Shown here one piece after another: positions 40,782 through 50,643 of a stretch of 64,000 nt of DNA (positions are counted from its first letter, which is position 1; every line of letters starts with the position of its first letter). The position numbers were made by a program, and so were the translations under genes. Where the stretch lies: positions 1 to 64,000 of the forward strand of contig NZ_WWNB01000001.1 in assembly GCF_012062845.1 (NCBI RefSeq), written 5' to 3'. The notes under the pieces are model-generated. The model was given only the letters and a program-made list of their open reading frames with translations. It was not told the origin of the DNA and did not search any database. The DNA is from Halomonas salinarum (GTDB lineage: Bacteria > Pseudomonadota > Gammaproteobacteria > Pseudomonadales > Halomonadaceae).

Positions 40782-41130
40782 TGGCGCAGGTCACGGTAAT
40801 CTCGACCTTGAGTTCATCGGCAGGCATCGGGGCGACGATGCAGGTACGCGCCGGTGCGTGACCTTCAGGCACCCAGGCATCCCACACCTCGTTCATGGCC
40901 GCCACGTCGTGGCCTTCCTTCAAATAGACCGTCGCGGACAGCAAGTGCTCGCGGTCGGAGCCCACCTCATCGAGCAATGCCTCGACCCGCGCAAGCATGC
41001 TGCGGGTCTGTTCGGCGATATCACCATGACGGGCATCGGGACCGGCGACCTGGCCACACAGATAAGCCACGCCATTGTGGATGACCGCACGGCTCATGCG
41101 TGTCTTGGTATCGTGTCGAACGATCGTCAT
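40771..41130 (-). CDS. Rid-family (RidA/YjgF) protein
   Basis: 119 residues. Rid proteins hydrolyse reactive enamine/imine intermediates. The conserved GHAPARTCIVAPMP holds the Arg that binds the carboxylate, and ELKVEITVTCAI is the usual C-terminus. It has the shape of the Rid6/7-like minor groups more than of RidA itself. ATG 41130 has a perfect AGGAGG. A longer in-frame start at 41187 has no ribosome site. Confidence 0.85.
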   Translation of the reverse strand: MTIVRHDTKTRMSRAVIHNGVAYLCGQVAGPDARHGDIAEQTRSMLARVEALLDEVGSDREHLLSATVYLKEGHDVAAMNEVWDAWVPEGHAPARTCIVAPMPADELKVEITVTCAIKS

Positions 41131-41254
41131 CGCTAGACCTCCTGACAGGAAAAGAAACCCGATGATAACCCATCCTGGGTGGGTCAAGCCGATGATATGG
41201 CCCAGTTATTCGCCAAACTCAATGCGCACCAGGCGCCGCAAGGTCCCCCTCAAG

Positions 41255-42453
41255 CTAGCGCTTAACGCCCTGTGCTTCAGGGCTTGCCAGCACCGATTGT
41301 GCCAGCAACCAGCTGCCGACCAGTAACGCCAGCATGCCCGCAAGCACCGCCGAGAATGAGGCCCCCATATCAAGCGCCACCCCAAGAACTGCCGGTGCAA
41401 CACCCGTGGAGAAGACCATGGACGCGCTGAGGGTCGCGCGGACAGATCCCAGGTACTCGGCACCCCACAGGCGCACCAGCAGGCTGGTAGCGATGGATTC
41501 CTGGGCCCCCATGGCGAGCCCTCCCCTATCATCAGGGCCATTACCGCCAGGTGCCCGCCAAGTGTGATGGCAAGCAACAGCGCCAGGGCGAAGGGCAGTA
41601 GATAGAGACGCGCCAGCCGCACAGGCCCTAACCGGTCGACCCAATGCCCTCCGAGCAGCGCGCCGGGCAGCTTGGCGAGTCCCATGCCCGTCAGCGCCAG
41701 GGAATAGATGCCAAGCGAACTCCCCATGGCCTCGGTGAGTTGCGCCTGATAGATAAAAAGTCCCGTCATGGTCACCGGCAGCAACATCAGCAACGGCAGC
41801 AATCGCCAGAAGCGCCTCTCGCGAAAGGGGCGTGGGCCATCACCGACCGCCTGCCGGTCTTGCCGCGAGCGCGGCGCTGTCGGCCAGGGTGTGCCAACCA
41901 GCATAAGCCCCCATGCCACGGCGATCACCATGCCCAGACTCCACCACAGCTCGCGCCAGCCAAGCCATACCAGAAGACCCGCGACCAGAGGGGGCAGTAA
42001 TGTCTCACCCAGCATGAGCCCCATACCCACAAGCCCCAGGGCTCGCCCCCGCATGGCGGTGAACTCGCGGCCCGCCAGCGTATTGCCCAGGTGGCTCATC
42101 ATGCCCTGGCCACAAAGGCGAACCAGCCCCAGTCCCAGCAACCCGAGCAGCCACCAGGGCGATAACGTCAGCAGCAAGATACCGACGAGCAACGCCACCA
42201 GAATGGTCACTGCGAAGCGACGTGGCGCCACCCAGTCTATGCTGGGGCCGAGCCGCAGCATGGCGAAGCCACTGACCAGGGTGACCAGCGCATAGGCGGT
42301 GCCGAATTCACCGGTGGACAGTCCCAATCGTTCGCTGATGGGCACCTGGAATAGCCCAATGAAGAAGCTTTGTCCGAGACTCGACGAAAACATCGCCAGA
42401 AAGGCAATGCCAAGCAGTCCCCGATGGTCCCTCAGCAGGGTACGATAGCTCAT
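41255..42453 (-). pseudogene. MFS transporter disrupted by a frameshift
   Basis: The frame from 42453 (GGAGGC before ATG) gives about 310 residues of a normal twelve-helix MFS protein (MFSSSLGQSFFIGLFQVPISERLG... LALTGMGLAKLPGALLGGHWVDRLG) and then turns into junk. The remaining helices continue in another frame: GGLAMGAQESIATSLLVRLWGAEYLG... to the stop at 41255. The break is at the run of four C at 41525-41528 (GGGG on the coding strand). Adding one G restores a continuous protein. It is either a genuine one-base deletion or a sequencing/assembly error. A run-on product would end at 41206. Confidence 0.85.
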
Positions 42454-42483
42454 GAAGCCTCCGGTTAGCGGTTCAGAACGTCA

Positions 42484-42507
42484 AAGGCCCCGCCGGAGCG
42501 GGGCCTT
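42484..42507 (-). terminator. terminator of the UspA gene
   Basis: AAGGCCCCGC, CGGA loop, GCGGGGCCTT; on the minus strand it is followed by TGACG after TT. Stem of 10 perfect pairs 107 bases past the uspA stop, between it and the MFS start. Confidence 0.7.
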
Positions 42508-42613
42508 ATCCTGTCGGACCGAATCACCGGTCCTTCGCGTGCGCAAGGCTGCCTCTTGGGCCGATCTCGACGCCAGAATCCAGCTCATGGCACGGGTCTC
42601 CCTGTGCTTAAGC

Positions 42614-43468
42614 CTACCTTAATAGCAGTACCGGCAGGCTAGCCCGGCGCAGCATGGTCGTGGTGGTGCTACCCACCAGCAGGTGACGCACTCGTGAGTG
42701 GCCGTAGGCCCCCATCACCAGCATGTCGATGTCGTGCTCATCGGCATAGCCCCGCAGGCTTGATTCCACTTCGCCGGCGCGAATCTCGCCATGGGCTTCA
42801 AAGCCGGCATCCGTCAGCGTCTTCAAGGCCCAGTCGAGCTGCGAGCGCAGATCGGCCACTTCGGCCCCGACCATCACCACATGACAGTCGATACCCTTGA
42901 ACAGCGGGCTCTGCGCGATCATCTCGACGCCCTTGCGGGTGGTCTTGCTGCCATCGAAGGCAATCATCACTCGCTTGGGGGCACGAAACTCATCGGGCAC
43001 CATCAGAATCGGGCGATGCAGGCTGCGCACTACCCGCTCGAGGTTGGACCCCAGGTGCTCGGGCGCCTGATGGGCAGCTTCGCCCCGCTTACCGATCACC
43101 AGCAGGCGGATGTCGTTTTCGAGCTCGGTCAGGGTCTCGACCAGTTCGCCATTGCGCTGGCGAGACGCGGGCGCTTCCACACCGTCTTCGACGGCGCGGG
43201 CCTTGGCGGCATCGAGTGTCACACGGCCGTGTTCCTGGGCCAGCCGCGCGCGCTGCTCATCCAGGCTCGTCAGTTCCTCGAGCAAATGCTCCCGAGAGCC
43301 GAGACCGATGTTGCCGGTCAGGTTGGCTTCGGCCACCTGTGGGTGATTGTCGACCACATGCAGGAAGGTCAGTGGCGCCGCCATTGCCTGGCTCGCCCAA
43401 GCGGCGTAATCACATACGCCGGTAGAGAAGTGAGAGCCGTCGATGGCTGCCATCACTTGATCGGTCAT
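42614..43468 (-). CDS. tandem universal stress protein (UspA family)
   Basis: 284 residues holding two Usp domains: domain 1 (about 1-145) starts MTDQVMAAIDGSHFSTG, and domain 2 (about 155-284) starts RVMIAFDGSKTTRKG and ends with the ATP-binding pattern MGAYGHSRVRHLLVGSTTTTML. Domain 1 has lost the glycine-rich ATP loop, so probably only one half binds nucleotide. It lies 90 bases behind the SulP gene on the same strand and is likely cotranscribed, a pairing that suggests it regulates or senses the transporter. Confidence 0.9.
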   Translation of the reverse strand: MTDQVMAAIDGSHFSTGVCDYAAWASQAMAAPLTFLHVVDNHPQVAEANLTGNIGLGSREHLLEELTSLDEQRARLAQEHGRVTLDAAKARAVEDGVEAPASRQRNGELVETLTELENDIRLLVIGKRGEAAHQAPEHLGSNLERVVRSLHRPILMVPDEFRAPKRVMIAFDGSKTTRKGVEMIAQSPLFKGIDCHVVMVGAEVADLRSQLDWALKTLTDAGFEAHGEIRAGEVESSLRGYADEHDIDMLVMGAYGHSRVRHLLVGSTTTTMLRRASLPVLLLR

Positions 43469-43522
43469 GGTGCTGGTCCTTGGCAGGTGAGTAGCATCTC
43501 TATCTTGCCTTTCTACCGTAAT

Positions 43523-43548
43523 GCGCCGGCGCTGAACAGCACCGGCGC
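43523..43548 (-). other. hairpin between sulP and the UspA gene
   Basis: GCGCCGG at 43523-43529 pairs with CCGGCGC at 43542-43548. An inner GCTG/CAGC extends the stem with one mismatch. There is no T-run, so it more likely modulates read-through or protects the sulP message than fully terminates it. Confidence 0.45.
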
Positions 43549-43558
43549 AATAGGGAAC

Positions 43559-45049
43559 TCAGTGGCCGCCCATCAATTTATCCACGGCGTCGGGCTTATC
43601 ATGGACAGCAAAGCGGTCGACGATGGTCGCGCTGGCTTCATTGAGGCCGATCACCTCGACCTCGGTACCTTCACGACGGAACTTGAGCACCGCCTTGTCC
43701 AGCGCCTCGACGGCCGTGATATCCCAGAAGTGCGCCCGGGATAGATCGATGACGACCCGCTCGACGCTTTCCTTGAAGTCGAAGGCGGCCATGAAGCGCT
43801 CGCCGGAGGCGAAGAACACCTGACCCACGACCTCATAGCGACGACCGCGGCCGTCTTCGGTGGCCTCAGAACCAATGTAGAGAATATTGCCGACCTTGTT
43901 GGCGAAGAACAGGGCCGCCAGCAGCACGCCAACGAAGACGCCGATGGCCAGGTTGTGCGTACTCACCGTCACCGCCACCGTCGTCAGCATGACGATATTG
44001 GTACTCAATGGATGCTTCTTCAAATCACGGATCGAGCTCCAGCTGAAGGTACCGATAGAGACCATGATCATCACCGCCACCAGCGCGGCCATGGGAATCT
44101 GCGAGACCCAGTCGGCGAGGAAGACCACCATCATCAGCAGCACCACGCCCGCCACGAGCGTCGACAGGCGCCCACGTCCACCGGATTTGATGTTGATCAC
44201 CGACTGACCGATCATCGCGCAGCCCGCCATGCCACCGAGCAGGCCCGAACCGATGTTGGCGATGCCCTGCCCCTTGCACTCGCGATTCTTGTTCGAGGGT
44301 GTATCGGTCAGATCATCGACGATAGTGGCGGTCATCATCGACTCGAGCAGACCCACCACGGTCAGCATCACCGCATAGGGCAGGATGATCCACAGCGTCT
44401 CGAGGTTGAGCGGCACTTCCGGCCACAGGAAGACCGGCAGGGTATCCGGCAGCTCGCCCATATCACCGACACTGCGAATGTCCATGCCCGAAATGATATA
44501 CACCGCGGTCAGTACCAGAATGCACACCAGCGGCGACGGCAGCGTCTTGCCGATCATGGGCAGATAGGGGAAGCCGTAGATGATCACCAGACCCGCCGCC
44601 GTCATGGCATACACATGCCAGGTCACATCGGTGAGCTCAGGAAGCTGCGCCATGAAGATCAGGATCGCCAAGGCGTTGACGAAGCCGGTAACCACCGAGC
44701 GCGACACGAAGCGCATCAGGTCGGCGAGCCGCAAGTAGCCAGCCACGATCTGCAATACCCCGGTCAAAAGGGTCGCCGCCAGCAGGTATTCGAGCCCATG
44801 CTCCTTGACCAGCGTCACCATCAGCAGCGCCATGGCGCCGGTTGCCGCCGAGATCATGCCCGGCCGCCCGCCGGTAAAGGCGATGATCACGGCAATACAG
44901 AAAGAAGCGTATAGGCCGACCTTGGGATCGACGCCGGCGATAATGGAAAAGGCGATAGCTTCCGGAATCAGTGCCAGCGCCACCACGATCCCCGATAGCG
45001 AATCGCCCTTGATGTTGGAAAACCAGTCTTGCTTGATTGATCGGATCAT
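43559..45049 (-). CDS. SulP-family anion transporter with STAS domain
   Basis: 496-residue inner-membrane protein. About ten to twelve membrane segments (residues 15-385) start with [31 protein letters not shown], the SulP signature. [33 protein letters not shown] is the second conserved block. A C-terminal cytoplasmic STAS domain (about 395-496) includes [20 protein letters not shown]. Family members move sulfate, bicarbonate (BicA) or other anions, often with sodium. The bicarbonate-type relatives in marine bacteria are often paired with UspA, so bicarbonate is a reasonable but unproven guess. Confidence 0.9.
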   Translation of the reverse strand: MIRSIKQDWFSNIKGDSLSGIVVALALIPEAIAFSIIAGVDPKVGLYASFCIAVIIAFTGGRPGMISAATGAMALLMVTLVKEHGLEYLLAATLLTGVLQIVAGYLRLADLMRFVSRSVVTGFVNALAILIFMAQLPELTDVTWHVYAMTAAGLVIIYGFPYLPMIGKTLPSPLVCILVLTAVYIISGMDIRSVGDMGELPDTLPVFLWPEVPLNLETLWIILPYAVMLTVVGLLESMMTATIVDDLTDTPSNKNRECKGQGIANIGSGLLGGMAGCAMIGQSVINIKSGGRGRLSTLVAGVVLLMMVVFLADWVSQIPMAALVAVMIMVSIGTFSWSSIRDLKKHPLSTNIVMLTTVAVTVSTHNLAIGVFVGVLLAALFFANKVGNILYIGSEATEDGRGRRYEVVGQVFFASGERFMAAFDFKESVERVVIDLSRAHFWDITAVEALDKAVLKFRREGTEVEVIGLNEASATIVDRFAVHDKPDAVDKLMGGH

Positions 45050-45565
45050 TCTGCGGTCCAGTCGTGGGTCATGTCATGCCCGAAGGCGCGAAGCGCGTGG
45101 CGCTAACGTCGAGATACAGGAGCCGCCTAAACGCGACGCCGGCCACGGCATCCCCGCTGAGGGGCACCAGGGGTAATAAAACGTGTCGCAACACAGCACG
45201 TTTGTCGTCAGGATGACGCCAAACGATGTCGCTGCCATGAAGACAGCGACAGGATGGGAAAGGGGACGCTAGGGCGGGGTGCTGCCAGTGGCTGGCAGGG
45301 GATGCAGAGCATCAACTGTTGTCTCTACTGTCATATCAACTTTCACGGTGGTTCATCCCGTCACTCACAGGCAGAGGCCATTGCGGCAACTCTCTACCTT
45401 AGTCGTATCAACGTCTTTTTCGACAAGCGCAGGATTCTAACAGCTGACGCTATTACCTGCACCCCTCGTGCCCTTTCAGGCAAGAAAGGCAAGGGGAGCG
45501 AAAGGAGTCGACTCGCCCCTGATTAGTGGCAGGCTCGTGTCTTTCGTCACGACGTGATGGCCTTG
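45050..45565. other. long intergenic region upstream of sulP
   Basis: 516 bases with no convincing gene. Two dyads are visible: AAACGTG/CACGTTT at 45179-45203 with an 11-base spacer (operator-like) and TGTCGCTG/CAGCGACA at 45227-45251 (hairpin). The region between them and sulP is the likely promoter/leader of sulP. A 90-codon plus-strand frame at 45254-45526 has poor codon use and no recognised homology pattern. Confidence 0.45.
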
Positions 45566-46345
45566 TTACTCAGCCTCGGGGGGCGGCGTGGCCTTGCGGT
45601 ACTCGCCCATATCTCGAAACGCCTGCATGACGTCCATCGGCAGCGGGAAGAAGATGGTCGAGGCGTTCTTGTTGCTCATGTCACTCATGGTCTGCAGGTA
45701 GCGCAGCTGGAGTGCTGCCGAGTTTTCAGACATCACATTGGCGGCTTCGACCAGTTTCTTCGAGGCCTGCAATTCACCTTCAGCATGGATGACCTTGGCA
45801 CGCCGCTCACGCTCTGCCTCGGCCTGGCGCGCGATGGCACGAATCATGCTCTCGTCGAGGTCGACATGCTTGATCTCGACGTTGGCCACCTTGATGCCCC
45901 AACTCTCGGCGGAACTGTCGATAATCTCCTGGATATCATCGTTGAGCTTGTCACGCTCGGAGAGCATCTCATCCAGGTCGTGCTTGCCGAGGACCGAGCG
46001 CAGCGTCGTCTGAGCCAGCTGACTGGTGGCGTTGACGAAGTGCTCTACCTGAATGATCGCCTTTTCCGGGTCGACCACCCGGAAGTAGAGCACCGCATTC
46101 ACCTTGACGGTGACGTTGTCCTGAGAAATCACGTCCTGCTCTGGCACATCCATGGTGATCACTCGCAAATCGACCACCAGCATCTTCTGGATCCCGGGGA
46201 TGATGATCACGAGCCCCGGCCCCATGACGCGCTGGAAGCGCCCCAGGAAGAACACCACCCCGCGCTTGTATTCCGGCAAGATGCGAATCGATGCTGCCAA
46301 CAGCAAGATCAGCAATACCACCGGTACTAGATAGGAAATCCACAT
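45566..46345 (-). CDS. slipin/stomatin-family protein (SPFH domain)
   Basis: 259 residues. One N-terminal membrane segment (about 3-20) is followed by an SPFH/band-7 domain ([46 protein letters not shown]) and a C-terminal coiled coil ([22 protein letters not shown]). It forms membrane-attached oligomers and is the typical partner of NfeD: the NfeD gene ends three bases upstream. The pair is thought to act in membrane-domain quality control. Confidence 0.93.
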   Translation of the reverse strand: MWISYLVPVVLLILLLAASIRILPEYKRGVVFFLGRFQRVMGPGLVIIIPGIQKMLVVDLRVITMDVPEQDVISQDNVTVKVNAVLYFRVVDPEKAIIQVEHFVNATSQLAQTTLRSVLGKHDLDEMLSERDKLNDDIQEIIDSSAESWGIKVANVEIKHVDLDESMIRAIARQAEAERERRAKVIHAEGELQASKKLVEAANVMSENSAALQLRYLQTMSDMSNKNASTIFFPLPMDVMQAFRDMGEYRKATPPPEAE

Positions 46346-46348
46346 GGC

Positions 46349-47914
46349 TCACACCTCCTTGGATGAACTCGGTTCCACCGGTTCTGTGTCATCTGATGAT
46401 GCGTCAATCGGCTCAACCTCGACGGTCAGCCCCTGAAGACTCACCACCTTAAGCCGTTGACCCTCATGCACCGGCACGCAGGCACGTGCTCGCCAACGCT
46501 CGTTGTGCAACCACACATGCCCCTTGCCGTCGAAACTCTCAAGGGCCCTGGCCTCTGAGCCCAGCATTTCTTCCGGCCCGGTGCGAGCAGACCGTCGGCG
46601 AAGACGGATGAAATGGATCATCACCCACATCAGCAAGCCCGCGGCGATCGCCGCCACGCCAGCAATCAGCGGCAACGAGATGCGCAGATTCTCGGCATCC
46701 ATCAAGATTACCGAGCCAAACACGAAGGCCACGATGCCGCCGATACCCAGAATGCCGAAACTCGGCATCAGGGCTTCCGCGACAATCAGCCCCAACCCCA
46801 CCAGGATCAGCGCCAGGCCGGCGAAGTTGACCGGCAGTGCCTGGAAGGCGAACAGCGCCAGCAAGAGCGAAATCACCCCAATGGTGCCGGGTACCAGGCT
46901 ACCGGGATTGGCGAGCTCGAAGATTATCCCGTAGAAGCCGATGATCATCAGAAAGTAGGCGACATTGGGGTTGGTGATCACCGACAGGAGCTCTGTTCGC
47001 CAGTCCGGATCGAAGCGTTCAAGGGTCACATCGGCGGTGTTAAGTACCTGCTCGCCGCTCTCCATGACCACGGTACGACCGTCGATCTGCTCCAGCAGGT
47101 CCTCGAGGTTAGAGGCGCGTACGTCGATGACGCCCTGTTCCAGCGCCTCGCGGGCGATCAGGGTACGCGCCTCGCGCACGGCAAGCTCGGCCCAGTCGGC
47201 GTTACGCCCGTGGCGTTCGGCGAGGCTGCGAATATAGGCCACCGCATCCTCGAGCACCTTGCGCTCCATGGCGGTATTGCCACGCCGTTTCGGGGTATCG
47301 GCGGCTGGGTCCTCCGCCGTTTGAGGCGTGGTGGCGTCAGTTGACGGAGCCGTCTCGCCAGAAGTGCCTTCATCGCGACGCTGCTCGCCGTTCTGCGCCT
47401 TGCCGTCCGGTGACTCGCCTTGGCTTCCATCACCGTCCTCAGGACGCTCATCACCAAGACCAGGCAGGCCGCCGCCCCCCAGACTCACCGGCGTGGCAGA
47501 ACCCAGATGTGTGGAGGGCGACATGGCGGCCACGTGACTGGCATACAAGAGATAGGTGCCGGCACTGGCCGCACGCGCACCATCCGGGGCGACATAGACA
47601 ACGACCGGCACCGGTGACGACAACATTTCGCTGATCATGTCACGCATCGAGGCGTCGAGCCCGCCAGGCGTATCGAGGATCAGGATCGCGAGTTCCGCCT
47701 GGGCATCCTGGGCCCGCTGCAGACCACGGATAAAGTAGTCGGCGGTAGCGGGACCCACGGCACCATCAAGCGTCATCACCAGGCCCTTAGGCTCCCGGCT
47801 TTCCTGTTGGGCGAGCGTCGGCCCCATCCAGGCAAGCAATGACCCCAGCAACATGACAATGAGGCTTACCCACAGCCGCCAGCGTCGTATGCAATGGGAT
47901 GTGATGGCATTCAT
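46349..47914 (-). CDS. NfeD-family membrane serine protease
   Basis: 521 residues: signal/anchor (about 14-35), a ClpP-like protease domain (about 42-270), five membrane segments (about 315-440) and a C-terminal OB-fold NfeD domain (about 450-510). The Ser site lies in PDGARAASAGTYLLYASHVAAMSP and the lysine of the Ser-Lys dyad is probably in the following MERKVLEDAVAYIRSLA. A Gly/Pro/Asp-rich loop of about 70 residues interrupts the protease domain. Paired with slipin; members cleave the stomatin C-terminus in archaea. Confidence 0.9.
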   Translation of the reverse strand: MNAITSHCIRRWRLWVSLIVMLLGSLLAWMGPTLAQQESREPKGLVMTLDGAVGPATADYFIRGLQRAQDAQAELAILILDTPGGLDASMRDMISEMLSSPVPVVVYVAPDGARAASAGTYLLYASHVAAMSPSTHLGSATPVSLGGGGLPGLGDERPEDGDGSQGESPDGKAQNGEQRRDEGTSGETAPSTDATTPQTAEDPAADTPKRRGNTAMERKVLEDAVAYIRSLAERHGRNADWAELAVREARTLIAREALEQGVIDVRASNLEDLLEQIDGRTVVMESGEQVLNTADVTLERFDPDWRTELLSVITNPNVAYFLMIIGFYGIIFELANPGSLVPGTIGVISLLLALFAFQALPVNFAGLALILVGLGLIVAEALMPSFGILGIGGIVAFVFGSVILMDAENLRISLPLIAGVAAIAAGLLMWVMIHFIRLRRRSARTGPEEMLGSEARALESFDGKGHVWLHNERWRARACVPVHEGQRLKVVSLQGLTVEVEPIDASSDDTEPVEPSSSKEV

Positions 47915-48105
47915 GGCATCTACCCTGTCTCATTTAGCCAGACATCTAGGAAGCGCATTCGGGGCGACATCATCCCGCGGCCCCGGCCAAACCGCTAACA
48001 AACCTCCCCCGCCTGTCTCTCAACATAGTCAAGATCGGCATCATCCGGTCCACTATCGCTAAAGGCCGATATCTCAAGACGCGGGATACGAAAAGCCTGC
48101 CTTTT

Positions 48106-48900
48106 CTACACGCCGGTCAGCAAGCGTCCAAAGCCCTCCTGGCAAGTGGGCCGCCCAGCAATCCAGCGGGCATGCCAGTAAAGCGCTTGATTGCTCGAGA
48201 TACAGGGTACGCCGAAGCGCTGCTCAAGCTCATCGAGCACATCCAGCGCACGCAGGTTGGTGCACGGAAGGACGACCGCATCGACCGGCCCCCCGACCTC
48301 CAGCAAGGTGGACAGGGCATCCCCCAGGCAGGCGGGATCGACCGCCGGGATATCCGGGTCATGGTCAAGGCGAAAGCCGCCAATCGCCGCCACCTCAATG
48401 CCTAACGCCGAGAAGGCAGTGAGAAACGCATCATCGACTGCCCGCACATAGGGCGTGAGTACCGCAATGCGGCGCGCCTCGAGGGCTTGAAGGGCGGCAC
48501 GTATGGCGAGCCAGGGATGCGTGACGGCGACTTCCGGTCGCACCGCATGCAGGCGCTCGGCGATCGGCACGTCCCCGATCAGTAGTCCTCCCGAGGTGCA
48601 GCCGAAGACCAGCGTATGCAACGGCAATCCCGGCACCAGGGTTGCTGCGGCCGGGGTAATGCCCCCTTCCAGGGCCTTGAGTGCCTCGGGTGTCACCTCA
48701 GCGCGGGTGGGCATGCGCGTACAGAAGAGCTCCATGTCATCACCCACCAGACGATGCCAGTCTCGCTCCAGTGTGTAGTCGGTATCGAGCAGCACCAGGC
48801 CGATGCGTAAAAGCTCCGGCCGGGCGTAGCGCTTGAAGGATAGCGCTCGGTCATCGGCGGCGGCGGGAGACAGCGAGGACACGGAGGATACAGGCGACAT
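48106..48900 (-). CDS. Asp/Glu racemase-superfamily protein, EutA / maleate isomerase-like
   Basis: 264 residues. The two catalytic-type cysteines are present: FGCTSGGLLIG (about residue 98) and VVLPCTNLRALD (about 208). The fold family includes maleate isomerase, arylmalonate decarboxylase and EutA of ectoine utilisation. EutB, EutC and DoeD homologues lie 11-15 kb away, which makes an EutA role possible, but the gene is not next to them. About 25 residues at the N-terminus are Ser/Pro-rich. The ribosome site is weak. Confidence 0.75.
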   Translation of the reverse strand: MSPVSSVSSLSPAAADDRALSFKRYARPELLRIGLVLLDTDYTLERDWHRLVGDDMELFCTRMPTRAEVTPEALKALEGGITPAAATLVPGLPLHTLVFGCTSGGLLIGDVPIAERLHAVRPEVAVTHPWLAIRAALQALEARRIAVLTPYVRAVDDAFLTAFSALGIEVAAIGGFRLDHDPDIPAVDPACLGDALSTLLEVGGPVDAVVLPCTNLRALDVLDELEQRFGVPCISSNQALYWHARWIAGRPTCQEGFGRLLTGV

Positions 48901-48959
48901 GGCGAGGTCCAGAAATCGGGGGTGATGTCATCACCCTAGTCGCTGTAGAGAACACAGGC

Positions 48960-48981
48960 CTGCTTGATTGTGCTCAAGCAG
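48960..48981 (-). other. hairpin downstream of the DUF6969-like gene
   Basis: CTGCTTGA, TTGTGC loop, TCAAGCAG: 8 perfect pairs about 100 bases after the stop at 49082. No T-run follows on the minus strand, so it is a possible weak terminator or 3' stabiliser. Confidence 0.4.
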
Positions 48982-49081
48982 CACAGGGTCCAGCACGTTT
49001 GTCACCGTCACCGCTTCCTGCACGGCTTCACATCAGTACGCCACTTCAGTGCTCTGACAGAGTCCATACCTCTGCAACGGG

Positions 49082-49786
49082 CTAGGCGTCACGACGCATC
49101 GAGAGCGCGCTTTCCAGCCGTGTGGCCCACGCCGGCAGATCGATAGGCAGCTCACCGATCACCTCGACCTCACGATTCTCGAATACGTCCGCACCGGCCT
49201 CTGCCAACCTCGCAATTTCACGATCACGATGCTCGAGCAGCACGCTCAGGTAGGGGTGGTAGCAAGCAAGCAGCGCAGTGATCCAGCGATTGACCGGCCA
49301 GGAAGGCCAGGCATGATCGACCGCGAACGCGTCGGCAAGGGCTAGCGTCTCCGCCGCCTCGCGCCAGTGTTCACCGGTCACCCAGCGGTTGGTGGTAAAG
49401 AGCCCGACTGGCTCGCCCCAGGGATCCATGGAGACAGCCATCAGGTGAGTGGGCGGCGTGACCGTTCCAGGTGCGTTGTCGGCAAATGGACGGTTGAAGA
49501 CATGGAAGTGGCCGTGCTCCCCGCCGCGATGCGCATGATAGTAGTACTGGCCGCCGGTCTCGCGATCATAGACATCGCCGTCCGGGTAGTGATTGAACTC
49601 GACGAAGTCATCCTGACCCTTGAGTAATTCACCGACGAGATTCAGCCCGACCTTCTTCAACACTCTCTGACAATCGAGTGCTTCGCGAGCGGCCGCCAAC
49701 ATGGCCGCAAGGGCTTGCGTGGAGTATCCCTCGAGGGCGGGTGTCGCAATGGGTTCGGTACCCGGCAATGCAACCCGTGATGTCAT
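49082..49786 (-). CDS. hypothetical protein with His-rich motif (DUF6969-like)
   Basis: 234 residues from ATG 49786, which has AAGGAGTC upstream. It has a central His-rich stretch, YYYHAHRGGEHGHFHVFN, with HLMAVSMDPWGEP following; the spacing of the histidines suggests a metal site. No signal peptide. It resembles what I recall as DUF6969, a family without a known function. The gene directly follows the Cys-rich cytochrome gene with about 75 bases between, so they probably form one operon. Confidence 0.65.
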   Translation of the reverse strand: MTSRVALPGTEPIATPALEGYSTQALAAMLAAAREALDCQRVLKKVGLNLVGELLKGQDDFVEFNHYPDGDVYDRETGGQYYYHAHRGGEHGHFHVFNRPFADNAPGTVTPPTHLMAVSMDPWGEPVGLFTTNRWVTGEHWREAAETLALADAFAVDHAWPSWPVNRWITALLACYHPYLSVLLEHRDREIARLAEAGADVFENREVEVIGELPIDLPAWATRLESALSMRRDA

Positions 49787-49863
49787 TGATGACTCCTTGT
49801 GTGACGCTACCGGTAGCCCGACGCACACCGCCGCCAGGGCGGCCCGCCAGACCCCGGTCATGC

Positions 49864-50460
49864 TTATAAGCGGTTGGGTTCACCTGCGTAGCGTTTCTGC
49901 ACCTCGACCACATAGGCCGAGAGCGCGGCGAGCTCCTCGCTATCCCAACCCAGTGTCGAGGCCGCCATGGGGTTCAGCATGCAGACCTGAACCATCTCGT
50001 CGGCATGCAGCATCGACATGCCATAGAGGTTCTCGCCCATCGCCACCTTATGCGGATAAGGTGACTCGAAGGTGGCCTGATAGCCACTGTCTTGATCGAC
50101 CCCATGGCAGCTTGAGCAGGCCATGCTATTGGTGCTGAGGCTCGCGTTCTGGAAGAGCGCTTTTCCCTGGGCAATCAGCTCCTCGGGGTTGTCGCCGTCT
50201 TCCTGATACCCAGGGGTATACTTCTCTGGTCGTTTCACCGCACATGGATTCTTGGTGCTGGCGGCACAAGGGTTCTTGGCAGCGCACGGATTCGGCGCAC
50301 AGCGATGCTGGGCGGCGCAGGGATTTTTGACCGCGCAGGGATTGGCACCGCACTGGGCCAGGGCACTGCCGGCAGCACCGGCAAGGCTCAGCCCCAGCAA
50401 AGAGGCGCCCAGTGAGTGAGTCATGGCACGACGATTAGGCAACAGACGGACGTTAGGCAT
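49864..50460 (-). CDS. c-type cytochrome with Cys-rich NPCA repeat domain
   Basis: 198 residues. Signal peptide about 1-35 (LGASLLGLSLAGAAGSALA). The mature N-terminus (37-73) has seven Cys in a repeat: five NPCA units plus QC and RC, with Lys/Ala between. A single c-type haem site follows at MACSSCHG (Cys115, Cys118, His119); Met148 or Met150 are candidate distal ligands. Exported, so haem and thiols lie in the periplasm. The Cys-rich part might bind copper or another soft metal, or be disulfide-linked. A good GGAGAAC site precedes the ATG. Function unknown. Confidence 0.75.
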   Translation of the reverse strand: MPNVRLLPNRRAMTHSLGASLLGLSLAGAAGSALAQCGANPCAVKNPCAAQHRCAPNPCAAKNPCAASTKNPCAVKRPEKYTPGYQEDGDNPEELIAQGKALFQNASLSTNSMACSSCHGVDQDSGYQATFESPYPHKVAMGENLYGMSMLHADEMVQVCMLNPMAASTLGWDSEELAALSAYVVEVQKRYAGEPNRL

Positions 50461-50643
50461 GTTCGTTCTCCAGATTCTTGTCAGTATGCTGACCCCGGCA
50501 GGGCCCTGGATACGTGCCGCTCGATCGCGATACGTAGAACTTGGTCACTCATGCATGGCGTGGCTTACACCTGACTGGCGATTTTTTCTGCACTGAACAA
50601 AACGTCTTATCAAACATCTGCTGATACATGCCGTGGCTCTGGG

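Noticed and set aside
45254..45526. 90-codon plus-strand gene in the sulP leader
   Set aside because: No recognised domain, and a Lys/Arg-rich tail; treated as noncoding.
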